DNA of 64,000 bases from Pseudoalteromonas sp. FUC4 (GCF_008370255.1 NZ_SEUI01000001.1:1125025-1189024); one strand, 5' to 3'. Shown: positions 39,340 to 48,656, numbered from the stretch's first letter. Notes: generated by a model from the sequence alone, not told the origin. Made by a program: numbers and translations.

Positions 39340-39840
39340 ATGTTTAAGAAAATTACTACTGCATTATTGTTTACAACTGCAAGCCTTGGATTTACTACAA
39401 TGGCTTATGCTGATCATCATGGTATGAAAAAAGACGTTGTTGAAGTAGCCGTTGAAAATGGTTCGTTCACTACTCTTGTTGCTGCTGTTAAAGCCGCAGG
39501 TTTAGTTGAAACACTGCAAGGTAAAGGACCCTTTACTATTTTTGCACCAACAGATGCTGCATTTTCTAAATTACCTGAAGGCACCGTTGAAATGCTACTC
39601 AAGCCTGAAAACAAAGACAAGCTAACGGCGGTATTAACTTATCACGTAGTGTCTGGAAAAGTGATGGCAGCCGATGTAATGAATGTAGACAGTGCGAAAA
39701 CACTACAAGGCCAATCAGTTATGGTTAAAGCCGACAGCATGGGCGTAATGATAAATGACGCTAAAGTTGTAAAAGCTGATGTAAAAGCAAGCAACGGCGT
39801 TATTCATGTCATCGACACAGTACTACTTCCAAAAGAGTAG
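39340..39840 (+). CDS. Secreted fasciclin (FAS1) domain protein
   Basis: 166 residues. Signal peptide ending near TMAYAD, then one FAS1 domain: [53 protein letters not shown] and a terminal [13 protein letters not shown]. Such proteins are often involved in surface adhesion or biofilm; the partner is unknown. AAAGGAAA precedes the start. Confidence 0.9.
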   Translation: MFKKITTALLFTTASLGFTTMAYADHHGMKKDVVEVAVENGSFTTLVAAVKAAGLVETLQGKGPFTIFAPTDAAFSKLPEGTVEMLLKPENKDKLTAVLTYHVVSGKVMAADVMNVDSAKTLQGQSVMVKADSMGVMINDAKVVKADVKASNGVIHVIDTVLLPKE

Positions 39841-39861
39841 TCATAAAAGAATAAGCCGAAT

Positions 39862-39895
39862 AAAAAAGCATAAGTAAGTACTTATGCTTTTTTGT
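39862..39895. terminator. Bidirectional intrinsic terminator
   Basis: AAAAAAGCATAAGTA - AG - TACTTATGCTTTTTT, between the fasciclin gene and the convergent DUF2999 gene. Confidence 0.85.
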
Positions 39896-39920
39896 TTATT
39901 TTTTTTCATCACATAAAAAA

Positions 39921-40172
39921 TTATTGATTTAGTTTTTCTTTCGCTTCTTTTACTTTTTCAAAATCTAAACCAAGTTCGTCGGTTGCTTCTTTAATCAAGT
40001 GTGGTTGCGTCATCACCACTGCCATTAGTTGCTGTAGCTTTTCTGGCGGAATACCAAGTTCTTGAACAAGCGCCATTGCCATCATTGGGTTTTGAGTAAA
40101 CGCTTCAAACAATGCTTTTGCTTTTTCGTCGCTTACGTTGTGCTCTTTAAGTATTGCTAGTATTGGATTCAT
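39921..40172 (-). CDS. DUF2999 family small protein
   Basis: 83 residues, all helical, with repeated hydrophobic helices (MNPILAILKEHNVSDEKAK, IPPEKLQQLMAVVM). It matches DUF2999, a short conserved family of marine gammaproteobacteria without known function; the assignment is from recall of the pattern. Single gene. Confidence 0.72.
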   Translation of the reverse strand: MNPILAILKEHNVSDEKAKALFEAFTQNPMMAMALVQELGIPPEKLQQLMAVVMTQPHLIKEATDELGLDFEKVKEAKEKLNQ

Positions 40173-40234
40173 TATTAAACCTTAAGTGTTTTTTATAGGG
40201 CTTAGTATATGGGCTAAACCCTAAAATTAAAGAG

Positions 40235-41197
40235 TTACTCTACAAGTAAAACAACTTTACCAGCATTTTCATTACGCTCTAAAATAGCATGAGCTTCGTT
40301 TGCGTCGCTCCAAGGCAATGTTTTATACAAGTTAAAATCGTACTTTTTAGTGGCAATATCATTGTAAAAGCGTGCTACAAAGTCATCGCGCACCTGGCGT
40401 TTAAAATCAATACTACGATTTCTAAGCGTTGATGCGTGAAACGAAATACGTTTTTGTAAAAGCGCGGCAAAATCAACTTCTGCAAAACGTCCATCTAAAA
40501 ATGCAAGCATTACAATTTGGCAATCCATCGCAGCAATAGCGGCATTTTTATTTAAGTAACTACCTGAAACAGGATCTACAATTGCATTTGCTGTTAACTC
40601 ATTTGCTTTCATATATTCTACAAAGTCGGTGGTTTTGTAATTAATTGCATGATCGGCACCGAGATCTTTTGCGTGTTGGCATTTATCATCCGTACCAGCG
40701 GTAATAACCACGGTAGCACCAGCGCTTTTAGCCATTTGAATTGCGGCACCGCCTACGCCACTAGCACCTGCATGAATAAGCGCTGTTTGCCCTTTTTGTA
40801 ATTTACCAAGCTCAAATAACGCGCCAAATGCCGTTAAATACACTTCGCTTATTGCGGCGCCCTCAGCCATTGTTACATCATCGGGTAATTCCATAAGCTG
40901 TTTTGCATCAACTGCTACATATTCGCTATAAGCACCACCTGAGCACAATGTAAAAATACGCTTGTTTAGCCAGCTTTTATCTACATTTTCTCCGAGCTCA
41001 GTAACTGTACCCGCACACTCTAAACCTAAAATAGGGCTATCTCCCGCAGGAGCCGGATATTTACCTTGGCGCTGCATACTGTCTGCACGGTTTACACCTA
41101 TTGCTGCAACTTTAATAAGTACTTCATGGCTCTTTAAAACCGGCTTTTCGGTTTCACTAAATGCAAGATTGCCATCTTCATGAGAAATATATTTCAT
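40235..41197 (-). CDS. Zinc-independent NAD(P)H quinone oxidoreductase (MDR family)
   Basis: 320 residues. Medium-chain reductase of the PIG3/Qor group: GVNRADSMQRQGKYPAPAG, NADP-binding AGASGVGGAAIQMAKSAGA, and no structural zinc cysteines. GGAG lies before the start. It probably reduces quinones or enals in the cytoplasm. A single gene; its 5' side faces DUF2999 upstream on the map only by position, not operon. Confidence 0.87.
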   Translation of the reverse strand: MKYISHEDGNLAFSETEKPVLKSHEVLIKVAAIGVNRADSMQRQGKYPAPAGDSPILGLECAGTVTELGENVDKSWLNKRIFTLCSGGAYSEYVAVDAKQLMELPDDVTMAEGAAISEVYLTAFGALFELGKLQKGQTALIHAGASGVGGAAIQMAKSAGATVVITAGTDDKCQHAKDLGADHAINYKTTDFVEYMKANELTANAIVDPVSGSYLNKNAAIAAMDCQIVMLAFLDGRFAEVDFAALLQKRISFHASTLRNRSIDFKRQVRDDFVARFYNDIATKKYDFNLYKTLPWSDANEAHAILERNENAGKVVLLVE

Positions 41198-41261
41198 TGT
41201 TGCTCCAAGTTTAAAAACGGTAATAACATATAGATGGGGATGAACACAGATTCAAACAACC

Positions 41262-43034
41262 TCAAAAGCGCCAACTTTGTTTATAAGGATAAACATCGGG
41301 TAGATAACCATTATGTACTTGTTGCTGACAATCCTGCCAGAACGTCGCTAAAAACAAGTTACTGTGCTCATTATTAAAATAGTTAAACGCAATCTCGTTG
41401 GCACTAAAAAACACCTTAAATTGGCTCGGAAATATATCGTTTTCAGCTATATCAAAATACGAGTGACTACTTAGCTCTTCGAGTGCATTTTGGGTGTGTG
41501 GCACGTCTCTAAAGTTACAATCGGTAAGCGGGCAAATTTCGTCAAAGTCGTAAAACACCACTCGCCCCCATCGCGTTACGCCAAAGTTTTTCATTAGCAT
41601 GTCGCCCGGAAATATATTAGCGCCCGCTAACTCTTTAATTGCTTTACCGTAGTCATGCATCACGCTCTCTAAGGTTTTGTTATCGCATTGGTTAATATAT
41701 AAATTGAGCGGGGTCATTTTACGCTCAACATAAACGTGCTTTAAAATGAGTGCCTTGCCCGATATAACCATACTGCTACCAATTTGGCTTTTCATCTGCT
41801 CAAGCAGCTCGTCGCTAAAACGGCTTAAATCAAACGCTAAATATCTAAATTCGTGTGTGTCTACCAAACGACCAACCCTATCGGCTTGTTTTACAAAGTT
41901 ATACTTTTCTTTCACCTGTGTTTTGGTAGCTGTTTTTGGCGCACTAAATTTGTCTTTAATTACTTTATAAACGTAATCTAGCCCTTCAATAGTAAATACC
42001 AGCATTACCATACCTGGCGTCCCTGGCGCTTTGACATACTTAAAGTTGGCTGGACTATTTTTAGTCGTATCAACCTTGTGCCGATAAAACTCAGTTTTGG
42101 CGTGCTTTATAAAACCAATGGCGTTAAATAACTCAAAGCGTTGTTTGTGTGGCATTAACACACTTAAGTAATCTACATAACGCGCGGGCTTATCGGTATC
42201 AACCATAAAATAGGTGCGTGCAAAACCAAATAATAAACTTAATTGATCGGCGCCCATCATTACAGCATCAAGCTTTAGTCCCTCATCGGCATTTAAAATA
42301 GCGATAGCAAAAGGCATATTGTCGCCATTTTTAGCAATGCAGCGCCCAATTAAATAACAGGCTTTGTTTCTAAAAAATAATGAGTTGGCGTATTCAATAT
42401 ACCCATCGTTTAAATTGATAAGTTCGTACACCTGTTTGCATTTCTGCTTAGCGCCTTGCATTAACGTACTTTGTAATGTGGCTACATCGCGTTCTAAATG
42501 ACTAAATGGCACTCTAAATACTTGATTAGTGATAAGCGTTTTAACGGCGTTATTAAACCCATTATGTAGCGATACCCTGCTCACTAAGCTTTCATAAGAG
42601 CGCGGCTCACTACGATACTTTGCTTTTAATACGAACAAATGCACAGTACGAATTTTTTTATCGTCCCAAATTGCACCAAATGTTGAATTAAAAAAAGTAT
42701 GCGCAATAGGTTTATTTTCGTGATTTTGTACCATATCGCCGTAAATATTTTTAGCTAACTGCCACGTTTGCGGGCAAGTAAGTTCAGCGTAAGCAATAAC
42801 TCTCACGGCTTCACTCACGTTTTTCACTTCGCGCTCGTAAACCTGTAAACGCTCGCGCATAGCACTTTGCACACTGTGATATTTTCGTTGTTCAAAACGG
42901 CTTTGCGCACCCAGTGTAATATTTAAAAATTGCGAAAACATCCCCTCAAATCCAGCAAAAACAGATCGTGCAAGCTTGCTGGCAATAACGTTTTGCAGCG
43001 TATTATTAGATTGGTTTGTTAGCCTATTTTGCAT
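41262..43034 (-). CDS. aceK: Isocitrate dehydrogenase kinase/phosphatase
   Basis: 590 residues. The bifunctional enzyme that phosphorylates and dephosphorylates isocitrate dehydrogenase to direct flux into the glyoxylate shunt. Seen: N-terminal regulatory region (ARSVFAGFEGMFSQFLNIT, FFNSTFGAIWDD), the P-loop-like APGTPGMVMLVFTIEGLDYVYKVIKDKF, and the kinase core PGDMLMKNFGVTRWGRVVFYDFDE. In enteric bacteria it is the last gene of aceBAK; here it stands alone, divergent from a LysR gene and about 2.2 kb from icd. Confidence 0.95.
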   Translation of the reverse strand: MQNRLTNQSNNTLQNVIASKLARSVFAGFEGMFSQFLNITLGAQSRFEQRKYHSVQSAMRERLQVYEREVKNVSEAVRVIAYAELTCPQTWQLAKNIYGDMVQNHENKPIAHTFFNSTFGAIWDDKKIRTVHLFVLKAKYRSEPRSYESLVSRVSLHNGFNNAVKTLITNQVFRVPFSHLERDVATLQSTLMQGAKQKCKQVYELINLNDGYIEYANSLFFRNKACYLIGRCIAKNGDNMPFAIAILNADEGLKLDAVMMGADQLSLLFGFARTYFMVDTDKPARYVDYLSVLMPHKQRFELFNAIGFIKHAKTEFYRHKVDTTKNSPANFKYVKAPGTPGMVMLVFTIEGLDYVYKVIKDKFSAPKTATKTQVKEKYNFVKQADRVGRLVDTHEFRYLAFDLSRFSDELLEQMKSQIGSSMVISGKALILKHVYVERKMTPLNLYINQCDNKTLESVMHDYGKAIKELAGANIFPGDMLMKNFGVTRWGRVVFYDFDEICPLTDCNFRDVPHTQNALEELSSHSYFDIAENDIFPSQFKVFFSANEIAFNYFNNEHSNLFLATFWQDCQQQVHNGYLPDVYPYKQSWRF

Positions 43035-43151
43035 AAATACAGAACTTATATTGATGCCAGTTATGGCGGTTATTTTTTATTAATTGTTTACACCTTAGCA
43101 AGCAGGCTTTAATTTAGATAATTAATAAAGCATATAATTTAAATTGATCAT

Positions 43152-44099
43152 ATGAATATAAGAAACGTCGACCTCAACTTGTTAGTTTACTTAAATGTAC
43201 TCATTGATGAAAAAAGTGTTTCAAAAGCTGCGAATAAACTCGCGCTTACGCAACCTGCTATGAGTAACGCATTAAAACGTTTGCGCGATTTATTTGACGA
43301 CCCGCTACTGGTGCGTGCCGCAGGCTCTATGACGCCAACGGCAAAGGCACTTGCGTTAAAGCCTGAAGTTGAAGCGCTATTAAAAATGGCTGAAGCTATT
43401 ACGCAACCTAGTGAACAATTTAACCCTACAACGGCTGAAGTTACGTTTAGAATAATGGCAAACGACTACATAGAGTCGACCTTAATAGCCCCTTTTATAA
43501 CCGCGCAGCTTAGTAAAAACCCCGGTATTAATTTTGATGTATTAAGCCCAAGCGACGTAAACCTACAAGACATGGAAAAAGGCACTATAGATTTAGCCAT
43601 AAACCGCTTTAATGGCTTGCCACGCTCGTTTCATCAAGCCAGTGTATGGCGCGATAACTACTGTTGTTTAACCCATCCTAAAAATACATTTTTACAACAA
43701 TCAGGGTTAGACGACTACTTACAAAAAGAACATATTTGGGTGAACCGTGCCGGCTGGGGGCCTGAAGCCGCTGTTACTAATAAATCAGGAAAGCAAAAAT
43801 TAGGCTGGGTAGACGAAGCGCTCTGGCAACTAGAACAAACCCGCAAAATACGTGTTTTTACTCGCCACTACATGGTTGCAAGCCTGCTTTGCCAATCAGA
43901 GCAACTTATTGCCACCCTACCGCGCAGGCAGGCTAAATTGTTAACCTCTCATACTGATTTAGTAATCAGCCCTGTGCCATTTCAAATAGTCCCTATTGAG
44001 GTAAAAATGATATGGAGCCCGCTACTACACCATGCGCCTGCACACCAATGGTTAAGGCGTGAATTATTAGCGTTTGCTAAAACGATTGCAGACAGATAA
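43152..44099 (+). CDS. LysR-family transcriptional regulator
   Basis: 315 residues. N-terminal helix-turn-helix (VDLNLLVYLNVLIDEKSVSKAANKLALTQPAMSNALKRLRDLFDDPLLVR) and a LysR substrate domain (from about 90). It is divergent from aceK with only 117 bases between them, the classical arrangement in which LysR proteins regulate the divergent gene; control of aceK is an inference. Confidence 0.9.
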   Translation: MNIRNVDLNLLVYLNVLIDEKSVSKAANKLALTQPAMSNALKRLRDLFDDPLLVRAAGSMTPTAKALALKPEVEALLKMAEAITQPSEQFNPTTAEVTFRIMANDYIESTLIAPFITAQLSKNPGINFDVLSPSDVNLQDMEKGTIDLAINRFNGLPRSFHQASVWRDNYCCLTHPKNTFLQQSGLDDYLQKEHIWVNRAGWGPEAAVTNKSGKQKLGWVDEALWQLEQTRKIRVFTRHYMVASLLCQSEQLIATLPRRQAKLLTSHTDLVISPVPFQIVPIEVKMIWSPLLHHAPAHQWLRRELLAFAKTIADR

Positions 44100-44172
44100 T
44101 TAAATATAGATATGCTGTGTTATGAGTTTCAAACAAGCTCAGTTTTAGACAATAACTTCAAATGGAGTACAA

Positions 44173-44365
44173 ATGGACAGTGCATCAATAATTGCGTGGA
44201 GTGTTTTGTTTGGAAGCATAGGTATTGGCTACCTTACTTACGGGCGAAGAAAAAAAGCCGTAGTACCACTTTGTATTGGTTTTTCCGTATTTTATGAGCA
44301 GTGTAAGCATGCTGTTGATTGTAGGCGCTATTTTAGTGGCTATTCCCTACTTTATTAAAATTTAA
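44173..44365 (+). pseudogene. Small membrane-protein gene, apparently frameshifted
   Basis: GGAG 5 bases before ATG 44173 supports a real start. The frame reads MDSASIIAWSVLFGSIGIGYLTYGRRKKAVVPLCIGF, a membrane helix plus basic loop, and then turns polar (SVFYEQCKHAVDCRR) until a stop at 44358. In the neighbouring frame from 44285 the sequence reads PYFMSSVSMLLIVGAILVAIPYFIKI, a clean second hydrophobic helix, ending at 44365. The two halves together make an expected two-helix protein of about 63 residues. The shift lies at the five-T run 44280-44284. Could be a genuine decay, a sequencing error, or a programmed shift. Confidence 0.6.
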
Positions 44366-44787
44366 CATTACTACTGTTATTGTTCTTGTTACGGCTAAAT
44401 AAAATACACGCGAAAATAAAAAAAGCGCCATGGTATTCAACTTTGGGAAAATACCGTGGCGCTTTTGGAAATCGTCGATATAGGAATCTACCTACAGAGT
44501 ATAATTAGCAAGCTTAGTACCAACTTCATAAAAAAATAAAATCCAATAAAAACAACTTACTAAGCATCCACCTTAACTCTTCAATTACCCCCTTGTTCCA
44601 GTTTTGTGCACGTTTTTACTACTCTGCACCAAATTAATTACTATAATTTAGGTATGTTTTCTATTTTTTATGAAGTTTTAAAACTTACTATTGATGAAAT
44701 CAATATCAGTTATTGAAAACAACAATTTTATTAATAATACACTTAGCGCTAGAGTGAAGTTAAGCCAACAAACTAAGAGTAATTATT
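44366..44787. other. 420-base intergenic region
   Basis: Apart from the terminator at 44420-44466 I see no gene or strong structure. It must hold the promoter of the Cys-rich gene that follows; a GAAGTT/AGAGTAATT ribosome site region lies near 44755-44785. Confidence 0.35.
44420..44466 (+). terminator. Intrinsic terminator after the small membrane-protein gene
   Basis: AAAAGCGCCATGGTATT and AATACCGTGGCGCTTTT pair over 17 bases with one G-U; 12-base loop. Confidence 0.8.
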
Positions 44788-45219
44788 ATGACAACATCAA
44801 GCTTCACACAACAAGACGGGTTATTTATTGATGCAAATTTACATCAGTTTATTGAAGAGCAGTTATGCACTAAAGCTAACACCACTGAAACTTACCAAGC
44901 GTTAGCTACTTTAGTTGATGAGTTTGGTTGTAAATGCCGTAAAACAAAACATCAACCAAATGATGTATTAGAAGTGGATACATTACTAAACGCATACCAA
45001 CTTAAAAACCACCCATTTTGCCATGTTGATGCACAAACGACAGAAGCCGTTTTAGACGAACATTGCTGCCAAGTTCCTGCTATTATTGTTGTTGCATTAA
45101 TGGATACGCTTAGTGGTACGCAGTGCGATGAACCTCAAGCACATGAGATTTACCAACGTGCAGCGCAGTTAACCAACCGCCCTTGCATGCACAGAGTAAA
45201 AACTGCCTCAGCAGCTTAA
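44788..45219 (+). CDS. Cysteine-rich cytoplasmic protein, unknown function
   Basis: 143 residues, no signal peptide, no membrane span. Eight cysteines in LCTK, GCKCRK, FCHV, HCCQ, QCDE and PCMH, several beside histidines, suggest metal or cluster binding, though I do not recognise a family. Convergent with icd, only 12 bases between stops. Confidence 0.6.
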   Translation: MTTSSFTQQDGLFIDANLHQFIEEQLCTKANTTETYQALATLVDEFGCKCRKTKHQPNDVLEVDTLLNAYQLKNHPFCHVDAQTTEAVLDEHCCQVPAIIVVALMDTLSGTQCDEPQAHEIYQRAAQLTNRPCMHRVKTASAA

Positions 45220-45231
45220 TAATGGATGTGT

Positions 45232-46500
45232 TTAAAAGTGCTCGATAACCTTTTTTGCAAAACCAGTACAAGTTAAGGTTGTCGAGTTATGGATACTTGA
45301 GTTATCGCTCTGCTCTTGCGCTAAATCAAAGGTTACTTCACCGCTTTTAAATGTTTGCTCTAACGCATTTTCTATCAGTAATGCGGCCTCCTCCCACCCC
45401 ATAAATTTAAGCATTAGTACCGCACTTAAAATACTGCTACTAGGGTTTGCTTTATTTTGCCCTGCTATACGTTCAAACGTGCCGTGTGTAGGCTCAAAAA
45501 ATGCGACATCGTTATTTAAATTTGCAGCAGGCATTATGCCAACACCGCCAACTTGTGCGCTGAGCATATCCGCTAAAAAGTCACCATTTTGATTAGTTGT
45601 CACTACTACATCAAATTGCTCTGGGTGCATTAAACATTGCTGCAGCATGTTGTCGGCTATAACCTCTTTAATAATTAAAGGCGCTTGATTTACTCGCTCT
45701 ATTTGCAACCAACGCCCATTTTCATGTGTGGTGGCATTAAATTCGTTTTGTGCAAGTGCATACCCCCAACGCTTAAATGCCCCATCGGTAAATTTAAGTA
45801 CATTGCCTTTATGAACTAATGTTAATGATTCACTATCGTTTTTAAGTGCATAGTTAATTGCAAAGCGCACTAGCCGCTCAGAGCCTTCTTTAGATATATT
45901 TTTAATACCAATACCGCATTCTTGTGAAAATCTTAGGCGGGTTACGCCCATTTCCTCACATAAAAAGTCGAGCATCTTTTCGCTTTCTACACTGCCTGCT
46001 TGCCACTCAATACCTGAGTACACATCTTCGCTACTATCACGAAGCACCGTTATGTTTGTTAAAAAAGGGTTTTTTAAAGGAGAAGGGAGTGCACTAAAAC
46101 CTTTTATAGTGCGCATATTTACAAACAAATCCATTTCTTGCCTGAGGGCTACATTAAGCGATCGAAAACCACCACCTAGTGGTGTGGTTAACGGCCCTTT
46201 TATGGCAATTTTACAGGCACGTACTGCGTTGATTGTTTCTTGCGGAAACCAATCACCGTCATACAGCTTTGCGGCCTGCTCGCCATTATAAACTTGCATC
46301 CAATGAATTTTCCGTGCGTTTTTATAACAATGCTCAATTGCACTATCAACAACGTGGCGCATTACTGGCATAACATCTAGCCCCACGCCATCGCCATCAA
46401 TAAAAGCAATGATAGGTTCTAACGGTATTTGCCAATGTCCTTGTGTATCAATAGTGATATTTTGGCCGTGCTCAGGAACTTGAATATGCTGATACGTCAT
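45232..46500 (-). CDS. icd: Isocitrate dehydrogenase (icd-type), altered cofactor residues
   Basis: 422 residues, close in length and order to E. coli IDH (416). Isocitrate site retained: S114, N116 and R120 in RSLNVALR, R130, R154, Y161, K231, D283, D307 and D311. The Ser that AceK phosphorylates in E. coli (S113) is S114 here. The residues that fix NADP in E. coli are all changed by hand alignment: K344 to R, Y345 to I, V351 to A, Y391 to F, R395 to Q. It catalyses oxidative decarboxylation of isocitrate to 2-oxoglutarate; coenzyme not certain. No second gene is cotranscribed with it. Confidence 0.88.
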   Translation of the reverse strand: MTYQHIQVPEHGQNITIDTQGHWQIPLEPIIAFIDGDGVGLDVMPVMRHVVDSAIEHCYKNARKIHWMQVYNGEQAAKLYDGDWFPQETINAVRACKIAIKGPLTTPLGGGFRSLNVALRQEMDLFVNMRTIKGFSALPSPLKNPFLTNITVLRDSSEDVYSGIEWQAGSVESEKMLDFLCEEMGVTRLRFSQECGIGIKNISKEGSERLVRFAINYALKNDSESLTLVHKGNVLKFTDGAFKRWGYALAQNEFNATTHENGRWLQIERVNQAPLIIKEVIADNMLQQCLMHPEQFDVVVTTNQNGDFLADMLSAQVGGVGIMPAANLNNDVAFFEPTHGTFERIAGQNKANPSSSILSAVLMLKFMGWEEAALLIENALEQTFKSGEVTFDLAQEQSDNSSIHNSTTLTCTGFAKKVIEHF

Positions 46501-46688
46501 GGCTAAAACCTAACTTAAAATAACGATTAATTGATTAAACCATGCTTAGCTAGAAGTGTCTGTATTTGTACTTTTATAGTTACTATCATTTTAAAAAATA
46601 AAGAATTAGGCGTGATTATTTATTCATTTAGTTGGTCTTGTATATTAAGCCTGGCGTATCAGTTATTAAATTACAGTGGAGCATTTTA

Positions 46689-47492
46689 ATGAAATTCTTG
46701 TTTGTACTGCTACTATCAATCGGCTCTTTTAACGTATTAGCCGTTGAAGTAGTCATACACAACGTTAGCTCGCTCTCAAGTAATGCTCAAAACACAGTGT
46801 CTACATGGGTTAATCAAAGTGTTGAAAAAACACAAAATACACTGGGGCCTTTAAAACAAACCACATTGCCTATTTATTTAAAACCGCAATACTTTGCTTT
46901 TGAGCCTGTACCTTGGGCTACAGTTAAACGCAATAACCCCGATGGGCTTGAACTACACATAGATCGCTACGCCAGTTTAAATGCATTCACTAAAGATTGG
47001 ACGCTATACCATGAACTTTCGCATTTATATTTGCCGCTACTTCCCTACTCAGGTTTTTGGCTAAGCGAGGGTTTTGCCAGTTATATGCAAAACGTAATAA
47101 TGCGTGACAGCGGTATAATTACCCAGCCGCAATTTGTACAACGTTTAAATGCAGGATTTGATCGTGCCCGACTGCAAACTAAAACTAAAACACAGCCACT
47201 TAATAAGCTCTCTGCCGATATGTGGAAACAACGCGCCCAGCAACGTGTTTATTGGACAGGTGCAGCTTTTTTTGCACAGGCCGACCTTGAGCTTCAAAAA
47301 CGAGGTTTATCTGTCGCGGGTATAATAAAACAGTATCAAACATGCTGTAGACCCGCTCGCTCTAGTGCTAAAACCTTTATAAAAGAGTTAGATAAACTAT
47401 CCGGCAGTAGCATTTTTACAACGCTGTATGCAAAATATAATACCCGCACCGATTTTCCTGATATTAGTAAAAAGCAGCTAAACACGCTTTAA
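46689..47492 (+). CDS. Periplasmic gluzincin-like zinc peptidase
   Basis: 267 residues. The start at 46689 follows GTGGAG; the product opens with a signal peptide (MKFLFVLLLSIGSFNVLAVE). Zinc site HELSH (H108, E109, H112), followed by FWLSEGFASYM, whose Glu (E127) is the usual third ligand of M1-like gluzincins, but the spacing is shorter than in true M1 enzymes. Probably a small periplasmic metalloprotease of unknown substrate. Ends 4 bases inside the convergent hydrolase gene. Confidence 0.75.
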   Translation: MKFLFVLLLSIGSFNVLAVEVVIHNVSSLSSNAQNTVSTWVNQSVEKTQNTLGPLKQTTLPIYLKPQYFAFEPVPWATVKRNNPDGLELHIDRYASLNAFTKDWTLYHELSHLYLPLLPYSGFWLSEGFASYMQNVIMRDSGIITQPQFVQRLNAGFDRARLQTKTKTQPLNKLSADMWKQRAQQRVYWTGAAFFAQADLELQKRGLSVAGIIKQYQTCCRPARSSAKTFIKELDKLSGSSIFTTLYAKYNTRTDFPDISKKQLNTL

Positions 47493-48040
47493 TGGCTGCT
47501 CTGTTTTATATAGTTACTATATTCAACCAGCCCTTGCGCATCAAAATTGGTTGAGTACTCGTTCATAAAGCCATGCAAAAAATTGGTTTTATAGCATTTA
47601 ACACTCGCTTTGGTGCTTAAAGCTTTAATAACTTCATCAACATTAAAGTGACTCTCACTTGCTGGAAATATGAATTCACAGGGGACATTTGCATCTAACG
47701 CTAAATAATTACGAATTTGCGACGGATAAAAGCCAATTAACTTTTTAAGGTGTGTATTGCCTGTTAATAACTGTGCCCGCCATGCTGCACTTGCCCCTGC
47801 ACTAAAAGCAATACACGTGGTTGGCACTTTTAAACTCCCAAAGCATTTTTGAAGTTTGTCGGTGTATTTGTCATGGCCACACTGCTGTATAAAATTATTG
47901 TAGTGATCTTGTTCACTTTCAATAGCTTGAACCTTGTTATTGTAAGGGTCAACAATTACTAAATTTGAACCAATTGCCTGTGATAACTTCTTTAAAGCAG
48001 GGGTTAAACCATAAATATCACTCACTATCAGGTAATTCAT
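47489..48040 (-). CDS. Small alpha/beta-hydrolase-fold protein
   Basis: 183 residues. The start at 48040 has AAGGAT 4 bases upstream; a longer frame to 48127 lacks family support. The central FSAGASAAWRA looks like a nucleophile elbow (G-x-S-x-G, here S-A-G-A-S), and the C-terminal NFLHGFMNEY includes a plausible catalytic histidine. It resembles dienelactone-hydrolase-like proteins. Substrate unknown. Confidence 0.6.
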   Translation of the reverse strand: MNYLIVSDIYGLTPALKKLSQAIGSNLVIVDPYNNKVQAIESEQDHYNNFIQQCGHDKYTDKLQKCFGSLKVPTTCIAFSAGASAAWRAQLLTGNTHLKKLIGFYPSQIRNYLALDANVPCEFIFPASESHFNVDEVIKALSTKASVKCYKTNFLHGFMNEYSTNFDAQGLVEYSNYIKQSSH

Positions 48041-48410
48041 ACTTATCCTTTGGTAACTAAAAATGGGCTTTGTAAGCAGTTGATAAGATTTATTATAAAT
48101 ATTTTTATAAAAATAGCTTGCACACAATTTATATATAAGTTACCTTCCCTCTCTGGTTTAAAGAAACCGCCGCGGTTAACCATTTACCCTGATCCAGTAA
48201 GCCCCGCAAAACGTATATTTGAAAGCTAAGTTATTGTACGGCGAGAACCCCTTGAATAATACCTAGATGATTTTTTATTATCATCGCAAAAGTGTCATAA
48301 AGATCGTCAACACTGTAATGAAGCTAAACACAACATCGTTAATTTATTGACTGCAATTTGCTATAAAAATATAGCGCAGAATAAATAACAAGAATAAAGT
48401 GAGTTTTATT
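48041..48410. other. 370-base intergenic region
   Basis: AT-rich; no gene or convincing hairpin seen apart from a short AACCG/CGGTT palindrome near 48167-48179. Presumably holds the divergent promoters of the hydrolase gene and the 55-residue gene. Confidence 0.35.
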
Positions 48411-48578
48411 ATGTCTTATAAATATAATGGGTCTATGATCCAAATTGCACATCCAGTGCAATCAATTTCAGTAAACAAACATCGTGTAATCTTCAGTGAT
48501 ACACAAGGTTTAAAAAATGCATTGTTTCAAAAAGCGAGTGATGCACGCCAGTTTGTTAAGTGGCTAAAAGCTAACTAA
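48411..48578 (+). CDS. Small 55-residue protein, unknown function
   Basis: Short frame MSYKYNGSMIQIAHPVQSIS ... ARQFVKWLKAN with GTGAG upstream and a good terminator 54 bases downstream, so a real gene is likely. It looks soluble, mildly basic, with a C-terminal helix (LKNALFQKASDARQFVKWLKAN). No family recognised. Confidence 0.6.
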   Translation: MSYKYNGSMIQIAHPVQSISVNKHRVIFSDTQGLKNALFQKASDARQFVKWLKAN

Positions 48579-48631
48579 GAAACACATAACTTTAATTGCG
48601 TTTTTATTATTGCAATTATTGATAAGATATT

Positions 48632-48656
48632 ATGCCAGCCTTGTTGCTGGCATTTT
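48632..48656 (+). terminator. Intrinsic terminator after the 55-residue gene
   Basis: ATGCCAGC - CTTGTT - GCTGGCAT followed by TTT, then ACTTTTTAG. Confidence 0.7.
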
